NCBI GenBank assembly: GCA_005880985.1
Contig: VBIQ01000007.1
Span: 248,001-312,000, forward strand
DNA length: 64,000 bases
Origin: Chloroflexota bacterium
GTDB taxonomy: Bacteria > Chloroflexota > Dormibacteria > Aeolococcales > Aeolococcaceae
Direction: 5' to 3'
The notes below the pieces were generated by a model. The model saw nothing but the letters and a program-made list of their open reading frames with translations. It had not been told where the DNA came from and searched no databases. The translations under genes and the position numbers were made by a program. Below are positions 50,572-58,453 of the stretch, piece after piece (the first letter of the stretch is position 1; each line of letters opens with the position of its first letter).

Positions 50572-50623
50572 GCTCGGCTAGCGCGGCAAGTGGGTCGTGG
50601 GCTCGGTGCGCCATGGTTCCATG

Positions 50624-50629
50624 TAGCAT
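50624..50629 (+). promoter_or_regulatory. -10 box of the MerR-family gene
   Basis: TAGCAT, nine bases before the ATG at 50639. It lies 53 bases from the opposing -10 of the MFS gene, so one MerR dimer could touch both promoters. Confidence 0.45.
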
Positions 50630-50638
50630 CTCTGGGCG

Positions 50639-51439
50639 ATGGCCGCGCTCGCCCCCGTCGGTGCCGCCGCCGGCGACCCCCAGTACACCATCGACCAGCT
50701 GGCGCAGGAGACCGGGGTCACCACCCGCAACATCCGCGCCCATCAGTCGCGCGGGCTGCTTCCCCCTCCCGCGGTGCGCGGGCGAACCGGTTTCTACGGA
50801 CCCGAGCACATCGCCAGGCTGCGCTTCATCCTGCGCATGCAGGCCGACGGCTTCAACCTCAACGCCATCCGCCGCATCCTCGACAGCGTCCCGGCGGGCT
50901 CGGTCGGCGAGATGCTCGACTTCGAGAGCGCCCTGCGCTCGGCGTGGGAGGAGGAGCAGCCGGAGATCTTCGAGCGCGACGAGCTGCTGCGCCTGCTCGG
51001 GCAGGGGCGCATGGACGCCGCGGTGGAGCGCCGCGCCCAGCGCCTCGGTCTGGTCACGCCGCTGCCCGACGGGCGGCTCGAGGTGCGCAGCCCGGCGCTG
51101 GTGCGCGCCGCCGCCGACCTGGTGTCGCTGGGCATCCCGCTGAGCACCTGCCTCGACGTGCAGGAGGGGTTGACCCGGCACGCGCAGGGGGTCGCCCGCA
51201 GCTTCAACGACCTCTTCCTCGCTGAGATCTGGCAACCGTTCGAGCGGGCCGGCCGGCCCGAGGCCGAGTGGCCGCGCATCCACCAGGCGCTGGAGCGGGT
51301 GCGGCCGCTGGCCACCGAGGCCCTGCTCGCCACCTTCCGCCTGGCGATGGGGCGCGAGGTGGACCGCGCCTTCGGGCGGATCCTCGAGCAGCAGGCGCGG
51401 AGCGCGCGCCGCGGCCCCCGGGGCCGCCCGCGTCGTTGA
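50639..51439 (+). CDS. MerR-family transcriptional regulator
   Basis: A 266-residue regulator. Residues about 14-85 are a MerR winged helix-turn-helix (YTIDQLAQETGVTTRNIRAHQSRGLL, then GFYGPEHIARLRFILRMQADGFNL). The roughly 175-residue C-terminal part is helical and lacks the cysteine sites of metal sensors, so it probably binds an organic ligand. The divergent MFS exporter is its most likely target. The downstream genes on the same strand are spaced or coupled closely enough to be partly co-transcribed. Confidence 0.88.
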   Translation: MAALAPVGAAAGDPQYTIDQLAQETGVTTRNIRAHQSRGLLPPPAVRGRTGFYGPEHIARLRFILRMQADGFNLNAIRRILDSVPAGSVGEMLDFESALRSAWEEEQPEIFERDELLRLLGQGRMDAAVERRAQRLGLVTPLPDGRLEVRSPALVRAAADLVSLGIPLSTCLDVQEGLTRHAQGVARSFNDLFLAEIWQPFERAGRPEAEWPRIHQALERVRPLATEALLATFRLAMGREVDRAFGRILEQQARSARRGPRGRPRR

Positions 51440-51452
51440 CGTCGTCGCCGAA

Positions 51453-51755
51453 ATGTCCTTCCCCGCCGACAGCGAGTACCACCGGGGCGCCATCCCGCCG
51501 GTGCCGCAGCGTACCGTCACCTTCGTGCCGGCGAGCAAGTGGCTGATGCGGGAGGCCCACGGAGGTGCCGCGTGGCCCGCCATCGTCGCCTACTCGGGGC
51601 TGGTCGCCGTGGCCCTGCTGTGGGTGGGGATGCTGACCCTCGCCTACGCCGCGGTGAGCCGGCGCTTCACCGCCCCACCGGGTCGACCCGCCGGACCGGC
51701 CGAACCGCCGGGCGAGCGGGTGCTGGTGGGACGGCCGCAGTACGTCACCCGATGA
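51453..51755 (+). CDS. small single-pass membrane protein
   Basis: A 100-residue protein with one hydrophobic helix (about residues 43-66: AIVAYSGLVAVALLWVGMLTLAYA) and a Pro-rich C-terminal tail (TAPPGRPAGPAEPPGE). No family recognised. Its TGA overlaps the ATG of the following SDR gene. Confidence 0.65.
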   Translation: MSFPADSEYHRGAIPPVPQRTVTFVPASKWLMREAHGGAAWPAIVAYSGLVAVALLWVGMLTLAYAAVSRRFTAPPGRPAGPAEPPGERVLVGRPQYVTR

Positions 51756-52624
51756 CCCGTCTGGCCGGGCAGCGGGTCGTCATCACCGGCATGGCCGGGG
51801 GCATCGGCGGTGCCGCCGCCAATGCCCTCCGCGCCCGGGGCGCAAACGTGACCGGCATCGATCTGCGTGCTGCCGATGGGGTCTTCGCCGCCGACGTGCG
51901 CGACCGTCAGCAGCTCGACGCCGCCATGGACGCGGCGGCGACGCATCTGGGTGGCATCGACATCCTGATCACCTGCGCCGGCATCGGCCGCGCCCAGGAC
52001 AGCGGCGACTTCCCCACCGAGGGGTCGCGTCTGGTGCTCGAGATCAACCTGCTCGGCACCTGGAACTCGGTGGCGGCGGCTCTCCCCCACCTGCTGCGCG
52101 CGCGCGGCCACGTCGTCACCATCGCCTCGGCGCTGGCCGCGGTCAGCGCCCCCTGGGCGGCGGCCTACGCCGCGAGCAAGCGAGGCGTCGCCGCCTACAG
52201 CGACGCGCTCCGCATCGAGTACGCGGGACGGCTGACGGTGACCACCGTCTATCCCGGCTACATCCGCACCGCCATCCACGACGTGGTCAACCGCCAGGGG
52301 GCGACGATGGAGGGCACGGTCCGGCCGGACACCCTGGAGCAGGCGGCGGGGGCGATCGTGCGCGCCTGCGCGCGCCGCCCCCGGGGCGTCGCCACCAGCT
52401 CGCGCACCGCGGTCGGGGTCTGGTTCGGCCGCCATCTGCCCGCGCTCGCCGACGCGGTGATCCGCCGCGGCATGATGCGTGCCCGCGCCACCCGCCCCCT
52501 GCCCAGCTTCGTGCGCGTCGACGAGCCGCGCATCATCACCCCTCAGCCGGAACCCGATGGCGACCACCCGATGGCGTCGCCGGTCGCAACCCCATCGCCC
52601 ACCGTGGAGGAGACCAAGGCATGA
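51752..52624 (+). CDS. SDR-family oxidoreductase
   Basis: A 290-residue short-chain dehydrogenase. GMAGGIGGAAANAL is the nucleotide-binding site, TCAGIGRAQ replaces NNAG, the catalytic Ser lies in TIASALAAVSA and YAASK is the YxxxK motif. GIDLRAAD after strand 2 suggests NAD(H). A C-terminal extension of about 40 residues rich in Pro and Ala is unusual. Overlapping ATGA junctions tie it to the small membrane protein before and the SCP2 protein after, so a lipid or sterol-like substrate is plausible. Confidence 0.9.
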   Translation: MTRLAGQRVVITGMAGGIGGAAANALRARGANVTGIDLRAADGVFAADVRDRQQLDAAMDAAATHLGGIDILITCAGIGRAQDSGDFPTEGSRLVLEINLLGTWNSVAAALPHLLRARGHVVTIASALAAVSAPWAAAYAASKRGVAAYSDALRIEYAGRLTVTTVYPGYIRTAIHDVVNRQGATMEGTVRPDTLEQAAGAIVRACARRPRGVATSSRTAVGVWFGRHLPALADAVIRRGMMRARATRPLPSFVRVDEPRIITPQPEPDGDHPMASPVATPSPTVEETKA

Positions 52625-53049
52625 CCGACCAGAACATCAGCAGTCCCGCCGCCGACCTGCGGGCCACCATCGCCGGGAAGAGCGACGCCGAGATCACCGC
52701 CTTCGTGGAGCAGGCCGGCGTCGAGACCGTGCTCAATGAGATCTTCACCCAGATGAGCGCGCGCTTCCTCCCCGACAAGGCCCAGGGCAAGAACGCGGTG
52801 GTGCAGTACGACATCACCGCGGGCGACGGGATGCACAGTCACCAGGTGATCGTCGCCGACGGCACCTGCACCACCGCCGCCGGCAGCGAGCGTCCCGCCA
52901 CCGTCACCCTGTCGCTCAGCCTGCCCAACTTCCTGCGGCTGATCGCCGGTGAGCTGAACGGCATGCAGGCGTTCATGTCGGGAGCGCTCAAGCTCAAGGG
53001 CGACATGATGCTGGCCCAGACCATGCAGACCTGGTTCGACCAGAGCTGA
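52621..53049 (+). CDS. SCP2 sterol-binding domain protein
   Basis: A 142-residue stand-alone SCP2 domain, a cavity protein that binds sterols, fatty acyl-CoA or other lipids. Typical features are the helix VETVLNEIFTQMSARF, VVQYDITAGDG and the C-terminal LRLIAGELNGMQAFMSGALKLKGDMMLA. It is coupled to the preceding SDR through an ATGA overlap and followed after 26 bases by an MBL hydrolase. Confidence 0.93.
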   Translation: MTDQNISSPAADLRATIAGKSDAEITAFVEQAGVETVLNEIFTQMSARFLPDKAQGKNAVVQYDITAGDGMHSHQVIVADGTCTTAAGSERPATVTLSLSLPNFLRLIAGELNGMQAFMSGALKLKGDMMLAQTMQTWFDQS

Positions 53050-53075
53050 CCAGTCCCGCGAGCTGACCGACCAGG

Positions 53076-54362
53076 GTGGGCTTCGCCGAGCGCTACCTCG
53101 ACCTCGCCGACCGGCTGTGGCGGGGCGAGGAGGACGTCGAGAACGCCGGCAACCACCCGTTCGGCACGTCCGCCGACGAGGTCGTCGAGGTGAGCGAGGG
53201 GATCGGCTTTGTCCCCTCGTTCGCCAACGTCAGCGCCGTCGCCACCGACGATGGGCTGGTCCTGGTCGACACCGGCGGCAACCTGCTCGCCGCCCAGGTG
53301 CACGCGGCGCTGCGGAGGTGGACTCGGCAACCGCTGCACACCGCCGTTTACTCGCACGGGCACATCGACCACGTCTTTGGAATGCCGCTCTTCGAGGCGG
53401 AGGCGCACCACCATGGGTGGCCGGCACCGCAGGTTGTTGCCCACGAAGCGGTGCCGGCGCGCTTCGACCGCTACATCCTCACCGCCGGCTACAACGCCGC
53501 CATCAACCAGCGTCAGTTCCAGGCCCCGGGACTGCGCTGGCCGGTCGACTACCGGTACCCCGACCTGACCTACCGCGACCTGCTGCGGCTCGAGATCGGG
53601 GGTGAGCAGGTCGAGCTCCACCACGCGCGCGGCGAGACCGACGACCACACCTGGACCTGGTTCCCGCAGCGGCGCCTGCTCTGTTGCGGCGACCTCTTCA
53701 TCTGGGCCTCGCCCAACGCCGGCAATCCCCAGAAGGTGCAACGCTATCCCGCCGAGTGGGCGGCCGCGCTGCGCGAGATGGCGGAGCTGGGAGCCACGCT
53801 GATGCTTCCCGGCCACGGCTATCCCGTGGTCGGGGCCGAGCGCGTGCGCCAGGCGCTCGAGGACACCGCGTTGCTGCTCGAGAGCCTCCACGACCAGACG
53901 GTGGCGATGATGAACGCGGGGTCGCGTCTCGACGAGATCGTCAACACCGTGCGAGCACCCGCCGCCCTGCTCGAACGGCCCTACCTGCGGCCCGTCTATG
54001 ACGAGCCGGAGTTCGTGGTTCGCAACCTCTGGCGCCTCTACGGTGGTTGGTACGACGGCAACCCCGCCCATCTGAAGCCCGCCCCCGACGCCGCGCTGGC
54101 GGCGGAGATCGCCGACCTCGCCGGCGGCGCGGCTCGCCTGCGGCAACGAGCCGCCGAGCTGGCCGAGTCCGGTGAGCTCCGTCTGGCCCGCCACCTCGCC
54201 GAGATGGCGGCGCTGGCGGCGCCGGAGGACGCGAGCATCCGCACCACCCGCGCCGCGGTGTTCGAGCGTTCGGCCAGGGCCGAGCGGTCGCTGATGGCGC
54301 GCGGGATCTTCGGCTGGGCGGCCACCCCGTCACCGGGCCGGTCCGGGCCGGCGGGCGCTTGA
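53076..54362 (+). CDS. metallo-beta-lactamase-fold hydrolase, alkylsulfatase-like
   Basis: A 428-residue protein with the di-metal motif SHGHIDH (His94, His96, Asp98, His99), further ligands in HHARGETDDHTWTW and CCGDLFIW, and PGHGYPVV. The region after residue 300 (RPYLRPVYDEPEFVVRNLWRLYGGWYDGNPAHLKP) matches the dimerisation domain of alkyl sulfatases such as SdsA1, but the sterol-carrier-like third domain is missing. The stand-alone SCP2 gene just upstream may supply that function. GTG start. Confidence 0.87.
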   Translation: MGFAERYLDLADRLWRGEEDVENAGNHPFGTSADEVVEVSEGIGFVPSFANVSAVATDDGLVLVDTGGNLLAAQVHAALRRWTRQPLHTAVYSHGHIDHVFGMPLFEAEAHHHGWPAPQVVAHEAVPARFDRYILTAGYNAAINQRQFQAPGLRWPVDYRYPDLTYRDLLRLEIGGEQVELHHARGETDDHTWTWFPQRRLLCCGDLFIWASPNAGNPQKVQRYPAEWAAALREMAELGATLMLPGHGYPVVGAERVRQALEDTALLLESLHDQTVAMMNAGSRLDEIVNTVRAPAALLERPYLRPVYDEPEFVVRNLWRLYGGWYDGNPAHLKPAPDAALAAEIADLAGGAARLRQRAAELAESGELRLARHLAEMAALAAPEDASIRTTRAAVFERSARAERSLMARGIFGWAATPSPGRSGPAGA

Positions 54363-54457
54363 CCCGCTACCACCAGTGGATGCAGCATCGCCCGGTGTCA
54401 TGATCCCGGCACCCCACCGCCGGGAAATGCCACCGCAGTCGTTTCTGTCATAGAGAG

Positions 54458-56254
54458 ATGAGAGCCGCCGAGGGCGGCGGCCGACGGTTGAAGGGAAGAG
54501 CCGTGGCAGCAGGGAAGGGGACAGCCCTCCTCGGCGTCGTCGGCGGGCGAGCCTGGCGGCGGAGTGCGCCCGTGATCTCGGCAGCGGCCTGCCTGGTGGC
54601 GGTGGCGGCCACCCTTCCCTCGCTGCCGACGACCAATCCGCTCACCGCTCATCACGGGGGGTCCAGCGGCACCGCGTCCGGGGGTGCCAATGGCGCGACC
54701 GGGTCGAACGCGCCGGGCACATCGAACCCGGCAGCTCCGGGCGTCAATGGGACCGCACCCGGAGCTGCCGTCCCCGGGGCCGCCGCTGGGGCCGGGACGG
54801 CGCCGCGCGGCGCCGCCGGGGCCGGGCCGGCGGTCCAGAACGGCTGCAACACCTACCAGGGGGTGAGCTGCAACGCCATCCAGGTCGCCTTCCACTGGTA
54901 CGACCAGGGGCCGGAGTGTCCCGGCGACCAGAACCTGGGTCCCTTCCTCAAGACCCTGGGAGTGCACACCGACCCCGAGGCCTCAATCGGGGTGCTGGTC
55001 CAGTACTTCAACGCCCACTCTCACGACATCTTCTCCCAGCTTCCGTCCGGGCAGCCCGGCTTCTACGGCCGCCAGATCGCGCCCCACCTGTACAAGAGCG
55101 ACGGCGGACCCTTCTGCGGCAACGTAAACAAGCAGGCTGCGGTGCAGATGGCCACCGACGGCAACTTCGCCGCCATTGGCGGTTGTATCACCTGCGGCAG
55201 CGAGGGCTCGGGCGACGTCATCCAGTCAGTGCTGGCCCAGTATCACGTCAACTCCTACGAGCCCACCTGGAACACCAATGCGTATTACGCGAATAGGAAC
55301 ACCGCCCCGTACGCGTGGGGAGCGCTCACCAGCGGCGACACCATCGTCCAGCACCTGAGCAGCGTCATCTGCAATGCCTACGTCGGCCGCCCGGCCTCCG
55401 ACACCGGTGACGGTACTGTCACCGGCAAGTCCCGCGTTTTCTCGATCGCCAACATCGACGAACCCGAGGAGAACACCCTCGGCGACCGGCTGATCGGCAA
55501 CATCCGCGGCTGCGGCGCGACCATCGCCTCCGGTCCCGCCGGCCACGTTGAGTACGCCAAGGACACCTCGACGGCCTCCCAGCAGGCGGCGAACATCGAG
55601 TACCAGCAGCGGTCGGCCGGAGTGACCACCATCGTCTGCGTCTGCGACGCCATCGCCGCCCTGGTCGGCAACACCCAGGACGCGTCAACCCACTGGTACC
55701 CGGAATATCTGGTGTCCGACTTCGGGTTCCTCGACTCGCCGACGGCCGTCTACTCGCAGCCGCCGGCGGCGTCGAAGAACGTCGTCGCCGTCGCCGAGAC
55801 CAACGAATACGACGAGTCCACCCAGCCCTTCTGCGCGACCCCCTACGGAAAGATCTGGTGCGCGGTGAAGGGCAAAGCGCAGCCGCCGGAGGACTTCGCC
55901 CTCTGGTGGGTGGTGTTCCGAGTGTTCATCGGGCAAATCGCCGGCGCCGGCGCCAACCTCAGCCCACAGACGATCTACGACGCGTCAGTGAACGGCTGCG
56001 CTCCGTGTGCGCCGGCGGGAGACTCGCGGCCGTACGATCCACAGATCGGCTTCGGGCCGAAGTACCCCGATGGGCAGTACAGCGCCTGGAAGGACTACAC
56101 CCTGGTGCGCTGGGACCCCAACGCGACCAGCCCGTGGCTGCAGGACATCCAGGGGAGCGGCGCCCACGGCGCGTTCGTGCCCTACAACCCGGCGACCAAG
56201 AGCGCCAGCCTGGGCTGGTCGCGCTGGCGCAGCTGGGGAGTGCGAACCAAATGA
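54458..56254 (+). CDS. membrane-anchored periplasmic-binding protein of the Liv-type operon
   Basis: A 598-residue exported protein. After a twin-arginine-containing N-terminus (RAWRRSAPVISAAACLVAVA) and one hydrophobic helix comes a Gly/Ala/Pro/Thr-rich spacer of about 70 residues. A type-1 periplasmic-binding fold follows, with two lobes (GVLVQYFNAHSHDIF, AAIGGCITCGSEGSGDV, RVFSIANIDEPEEN, YPEYLVSDFGFLDS). It lacks a clear lipobox. Cysteines are unusually many for the family (GGCITCG, CGATI, CVCDAI), suggesting disulphides. Position before the permease marks it as the substrate receptor. GTG 54503 with AAGGGAAG upstream is an alternative start. Confidence 0.82.
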   Translation: MRAAEGGGRRLKGRAVAAGKGTALLGVVGGRAWRRSAPVISAAACLVAVAATLPSLPTTNPLTAHHGGSSGTASGGANGATGSNAPGTSNPAAPGVNGTAPGAAVPGAAAGAGTAPRGAAGAGPAVQNGCNTYQGVSCNAIQVAFHWYDQGPECPGDQNLGPFLKTLGVHTDPEASIGVLVQYFNAHSHDIFSQLPSGQPGFYGRQIAPHLYKSDGGPFCGNVNKQAAVQMATDGNFAAIGGCITCGSEGSGDVIQSVLAQYHVNSYEPTWNTNAYYANRNTAPYAWGALTSGDTIVQHLSSVICNAYVGRPASDTGDGTVTGKSRVFSIANIDEPEENTLGDRLIGNIRGCGATIASGPAGHVEYAKDTSTASQQAANIEYQQRSAGVTTIVCVCDAIAALVGNTQDASTHWYPEYLVSDFGFLDSPTAVYSQPPAASKNVVAVAETNEYDESTQPFCATPYGKIWCAVKGKAQPPEDFALWWVVFRVFIGQIAGAGANLSPQTIYDASVNGCAPCAPAGDSRPYDPQIGFGPKYPDGQYSAWKDYTLVRWDPNATSPWLQDIQGSGAHGAFVPYNPATKSASLGWSRWRSWGVRTK

Positions 56255-56287
56255 ACGCCACTCGAGGCGGCGAGGCGGGGTGAGCTG

Positions 56288-58453
56288 ATGGCCACCGCAG
56301 CGCTGGCGGCGGCGAGGATCCGGCTGCGACGCATCGGCCCTGGTACCAGCGGGCGCCTCCCCTTCGATCCCGGCTACCTGCTGGTCGCCGTCGGCATCGT
56401 GGGTTTCCTCCTCTACGAGGAGGTGATGATCACCCCTCGCCTGCCCCTGGAGATCATCGTCCTGGGCCTGGTCTTCGGCTCGCTCGACGCGCTGCCGGCC
56501 CTGGGACTGGTCCTCGTCTATCGGGCCAACCGTGTCATCAACTTCGCGCTTGGCGAGCTGGGAGGCATGGCCGCGGCGCTGGCCGCGGCGCTGATCTTCA
56601 TCAAGGGCTGGCCTCCCATCCCAGCGTTCCTCCTGGGCATCCTCGCCGCGGTCCTCGCCGGCGTGGTGGCCGAACTGGTGGTGGTGCGAGCCTTCTTCAA
56701 CGCGCCGCGGCTGGTGCTCACGGTGGCGACGATCGGCCTGGCCGAGGTCCTCTACGCCGTGCAGCTCTTCATCCCGGGCTGGTTCGGCAACCCGACCACC
56801 AGCCTCTTCACCCTCCCCGCGCCGATCTCCGCGCAATTCAATGTGGGCATCGCGACCTTCGACGGTGCCGCCATCACCGCGCTGGTCCTGGCCCCGGTGC
56901 TCGCCGGGCTACTGTTCTGCTTCCTGCGGTTCACCATGGTGGGATCAGCGATCCGGGCCGCGGCGGAGGACAGCTCGCGGGCCCGCGCCCTGGGCGTGCC
57001 GGTCAAGCGACTGTCGACCCTGGTCTGGGCGCTCACCGGCGGGGTGGCGGCGCTGGCCGCCATCCTCATCGGCCACGTCCAGGGATTCGCCTTTGGTGCG
57101 CCCGCCGGCCCGGGCTTGCTGCTGCGCGTCCTCGCCCCGGCGGCGATCGCCCGATTCGAGAATCTGGGCGTCACCTTCGTCGCCGCCCTCGCCATGGGGG
57201 TCATCGATCAGGGGATCTTCTTCAACACCGGCCGCGACTCCCGCGTCGAGCTGACGCTGTTCGCTGTCATCCTGCTCGCCCTACTCTTGCGCGGCTCGGC
57301 GCGGGGACGGCGGGCGCTCGCCGAGGGATCGACCTTCGCCATGATCCGCGAGGTCCGTCCCATCCCGCTGCACCTGCGCTCCCTCCCCGAGGTGAGGCTG
57401 CTGCGCTGGGGTCCGCCGCTGCTGTGCGCGGCCGCCCTGGTCGTCGTGCCCCAGCTGCTCCAGCCCTACCAGATCGTCGAGGCGCAGACCTTCCTGATCT
57501 ACGCAATGGTGGGCCTCTCTCTGGTCGTTCTGTCGGGCTACGCAGGACAGATCTCGCTTGGCCAGTGGGCATTCGCAGGGGTGGGGACGTTTGCCGCGGG
57601 GCGGTTCTTCAGCGCCATGCAGGGGCATGCCGTGGCCAACGACTTCTTCGTGGCGCTTGCCTTCGCAGGAGTGGTCGGCGCCATCGTCTGTATGGTCGTC
57701 GCCCTGCCGGCACTGCGCATCGGCGGCTACCTGCTCGCCGTCGTCACCCTCGGCTTCGCCGTGGCCGCCGATGCAGCGCTCTTCCAGTTCGACGTCGTGC
57801 AGCTACCTTCGTTCCTGCCACGGCCATCCCTGTTCGGCCGCTTCAACACCTTCGATGAGGCGACCTTCTACTACGTGGTCCTGGCCCTGTTCGCACTCGC
57901 CTTCGTGGCGGTGACCAACTTCCGGCGAAGTCGCCGTGGTCGCGAGCTGGTCGCCATGCGTGACAACGAGAGCGGTGGCGTCGCCTTCGGCCATTCACCG
58001 CTGCGGGCCAAGTTCGCCGCCTTTGCCTTGAGCGGCTTCATCGCCGCCGTCGCCGGCGGGCTGTACGCCTTCCAGGTGAACGCCCTCGGATCCGGCTCGG
58101 CGTCGTCGAAGGCATTCCTCCCGGTGGTCAGCATCTTCCTCTTCGCCATCGTCGTCTTCGGCGGCCTTGGCTCGCCCGTCGGGGCCACGATCGGCACCGC
58201 CTTCATCATCGGCGTCGAATCACTTGCCAACAGCCTCAACCTGCCCGGGCTCGACCTGCTGGCCGGCGGCATCGGCATCCTGCTGGTTCTCTATCTCGCT
58301 CCCGGAGGCCTGGGTCAGGTGGTCTACGACACCCGCGACGCCATCGTCCGCGCCATCGCCGCGCGGCGTCTCGGCCCGACCGCCGCTCCGCCGCCGACAC
58401 CGGGCCCCGACAGCAGCGTGCCGGTGGGAGCACCGGCCGGAGGCGGACGATGA
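56288..58453 (+). CDS. fused LivH-LivM-type branched-chain amino acid ABC permease
   Basis: A 721-residue membrane protein joining both permease halves. Residues about 25-345 match LivH (ALGLVLVYRANRVINFALGELG, AAEDSSRARALGVPVKRL as the coupling segment). Residues about 385-690 match LivM (LIYAMVGLSLVVLSGYAGQISLGQWAF, RDNESGGVAFG, VFGGLGSPVGATIGTAFI). About 16-18 helices in all. The Pro-rich tail (PPPTPGPDSS) is cytoplasmic. The transporter would need only one such chain per complex. Its TGA overlaps the next ATG. Confidence 0.93.
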   Translation: MATAALAAARIRLRRIGPGTSGRLPFDPGYLLVAVGIVGFLLYEEVMITPRLPLEIIVLGLVFGSLDALPALGLVLVYRANRVINFALGELGGMAAALAAALIFIKGWPPIPAFLLGILAAVLAGVVAELVVVRAFFNAPRLVLTVATIGLAEVLYAVQLFIPGWFGNPTTSLFTLPAPISAQFNVGIATFDGAAITALVLAPVLAGLLFCFLRFTMVGSAIRAAAEDSSRARALGVPVKRLSTLVWALTGGVAALAAILIGHVQGFAFGAPAGPGLLLRVLAPAAIARFENLGVTFVAALAMGVIDQGIFFNTGRDSRVELTLFAVILLALLLRGSARGRRALAEGSTFAMIREVRPIPLHLRSLPEVRLLRWGPPLLCAAALVVVPQLLQPYQIVEAQTFLIYAMVGLSLVVLSGYAGQISLGQWAFAGVGTFAAGRFFSAMQGHAVANDFFVALAFAGVVGAIVCMVVALPALRIGGYLLAVVTLGFAVAADAALFQFDVVQLPSFLPRPSLFGRFNTFDEATFYYVVLALFALAFVAVTNFRRSRRGRELVAMRDNESGGVAFGHSPLRAKFAAFALSGFIAAVAGGLYAFQVNALGSGSASSKAFLPVVSIFLFAIVVFGGLGSPVGATIGTAFIIGVESLANSLNLPGLDLLAGGIGILLVLYLAPGGLGQVVYDTRDAIVRAIAARRLGPTAAPPPTPGPDSSVPVGAPAGGGR

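Noticed and set aside
49262-51583. Extended minus-strand frame giving the MFS transporter a 340-residue N-terminal extension
   Set aside because: The extension is antisense to the MerR gene and low-complexity. Transporter homology begins near the GTG at 50557.
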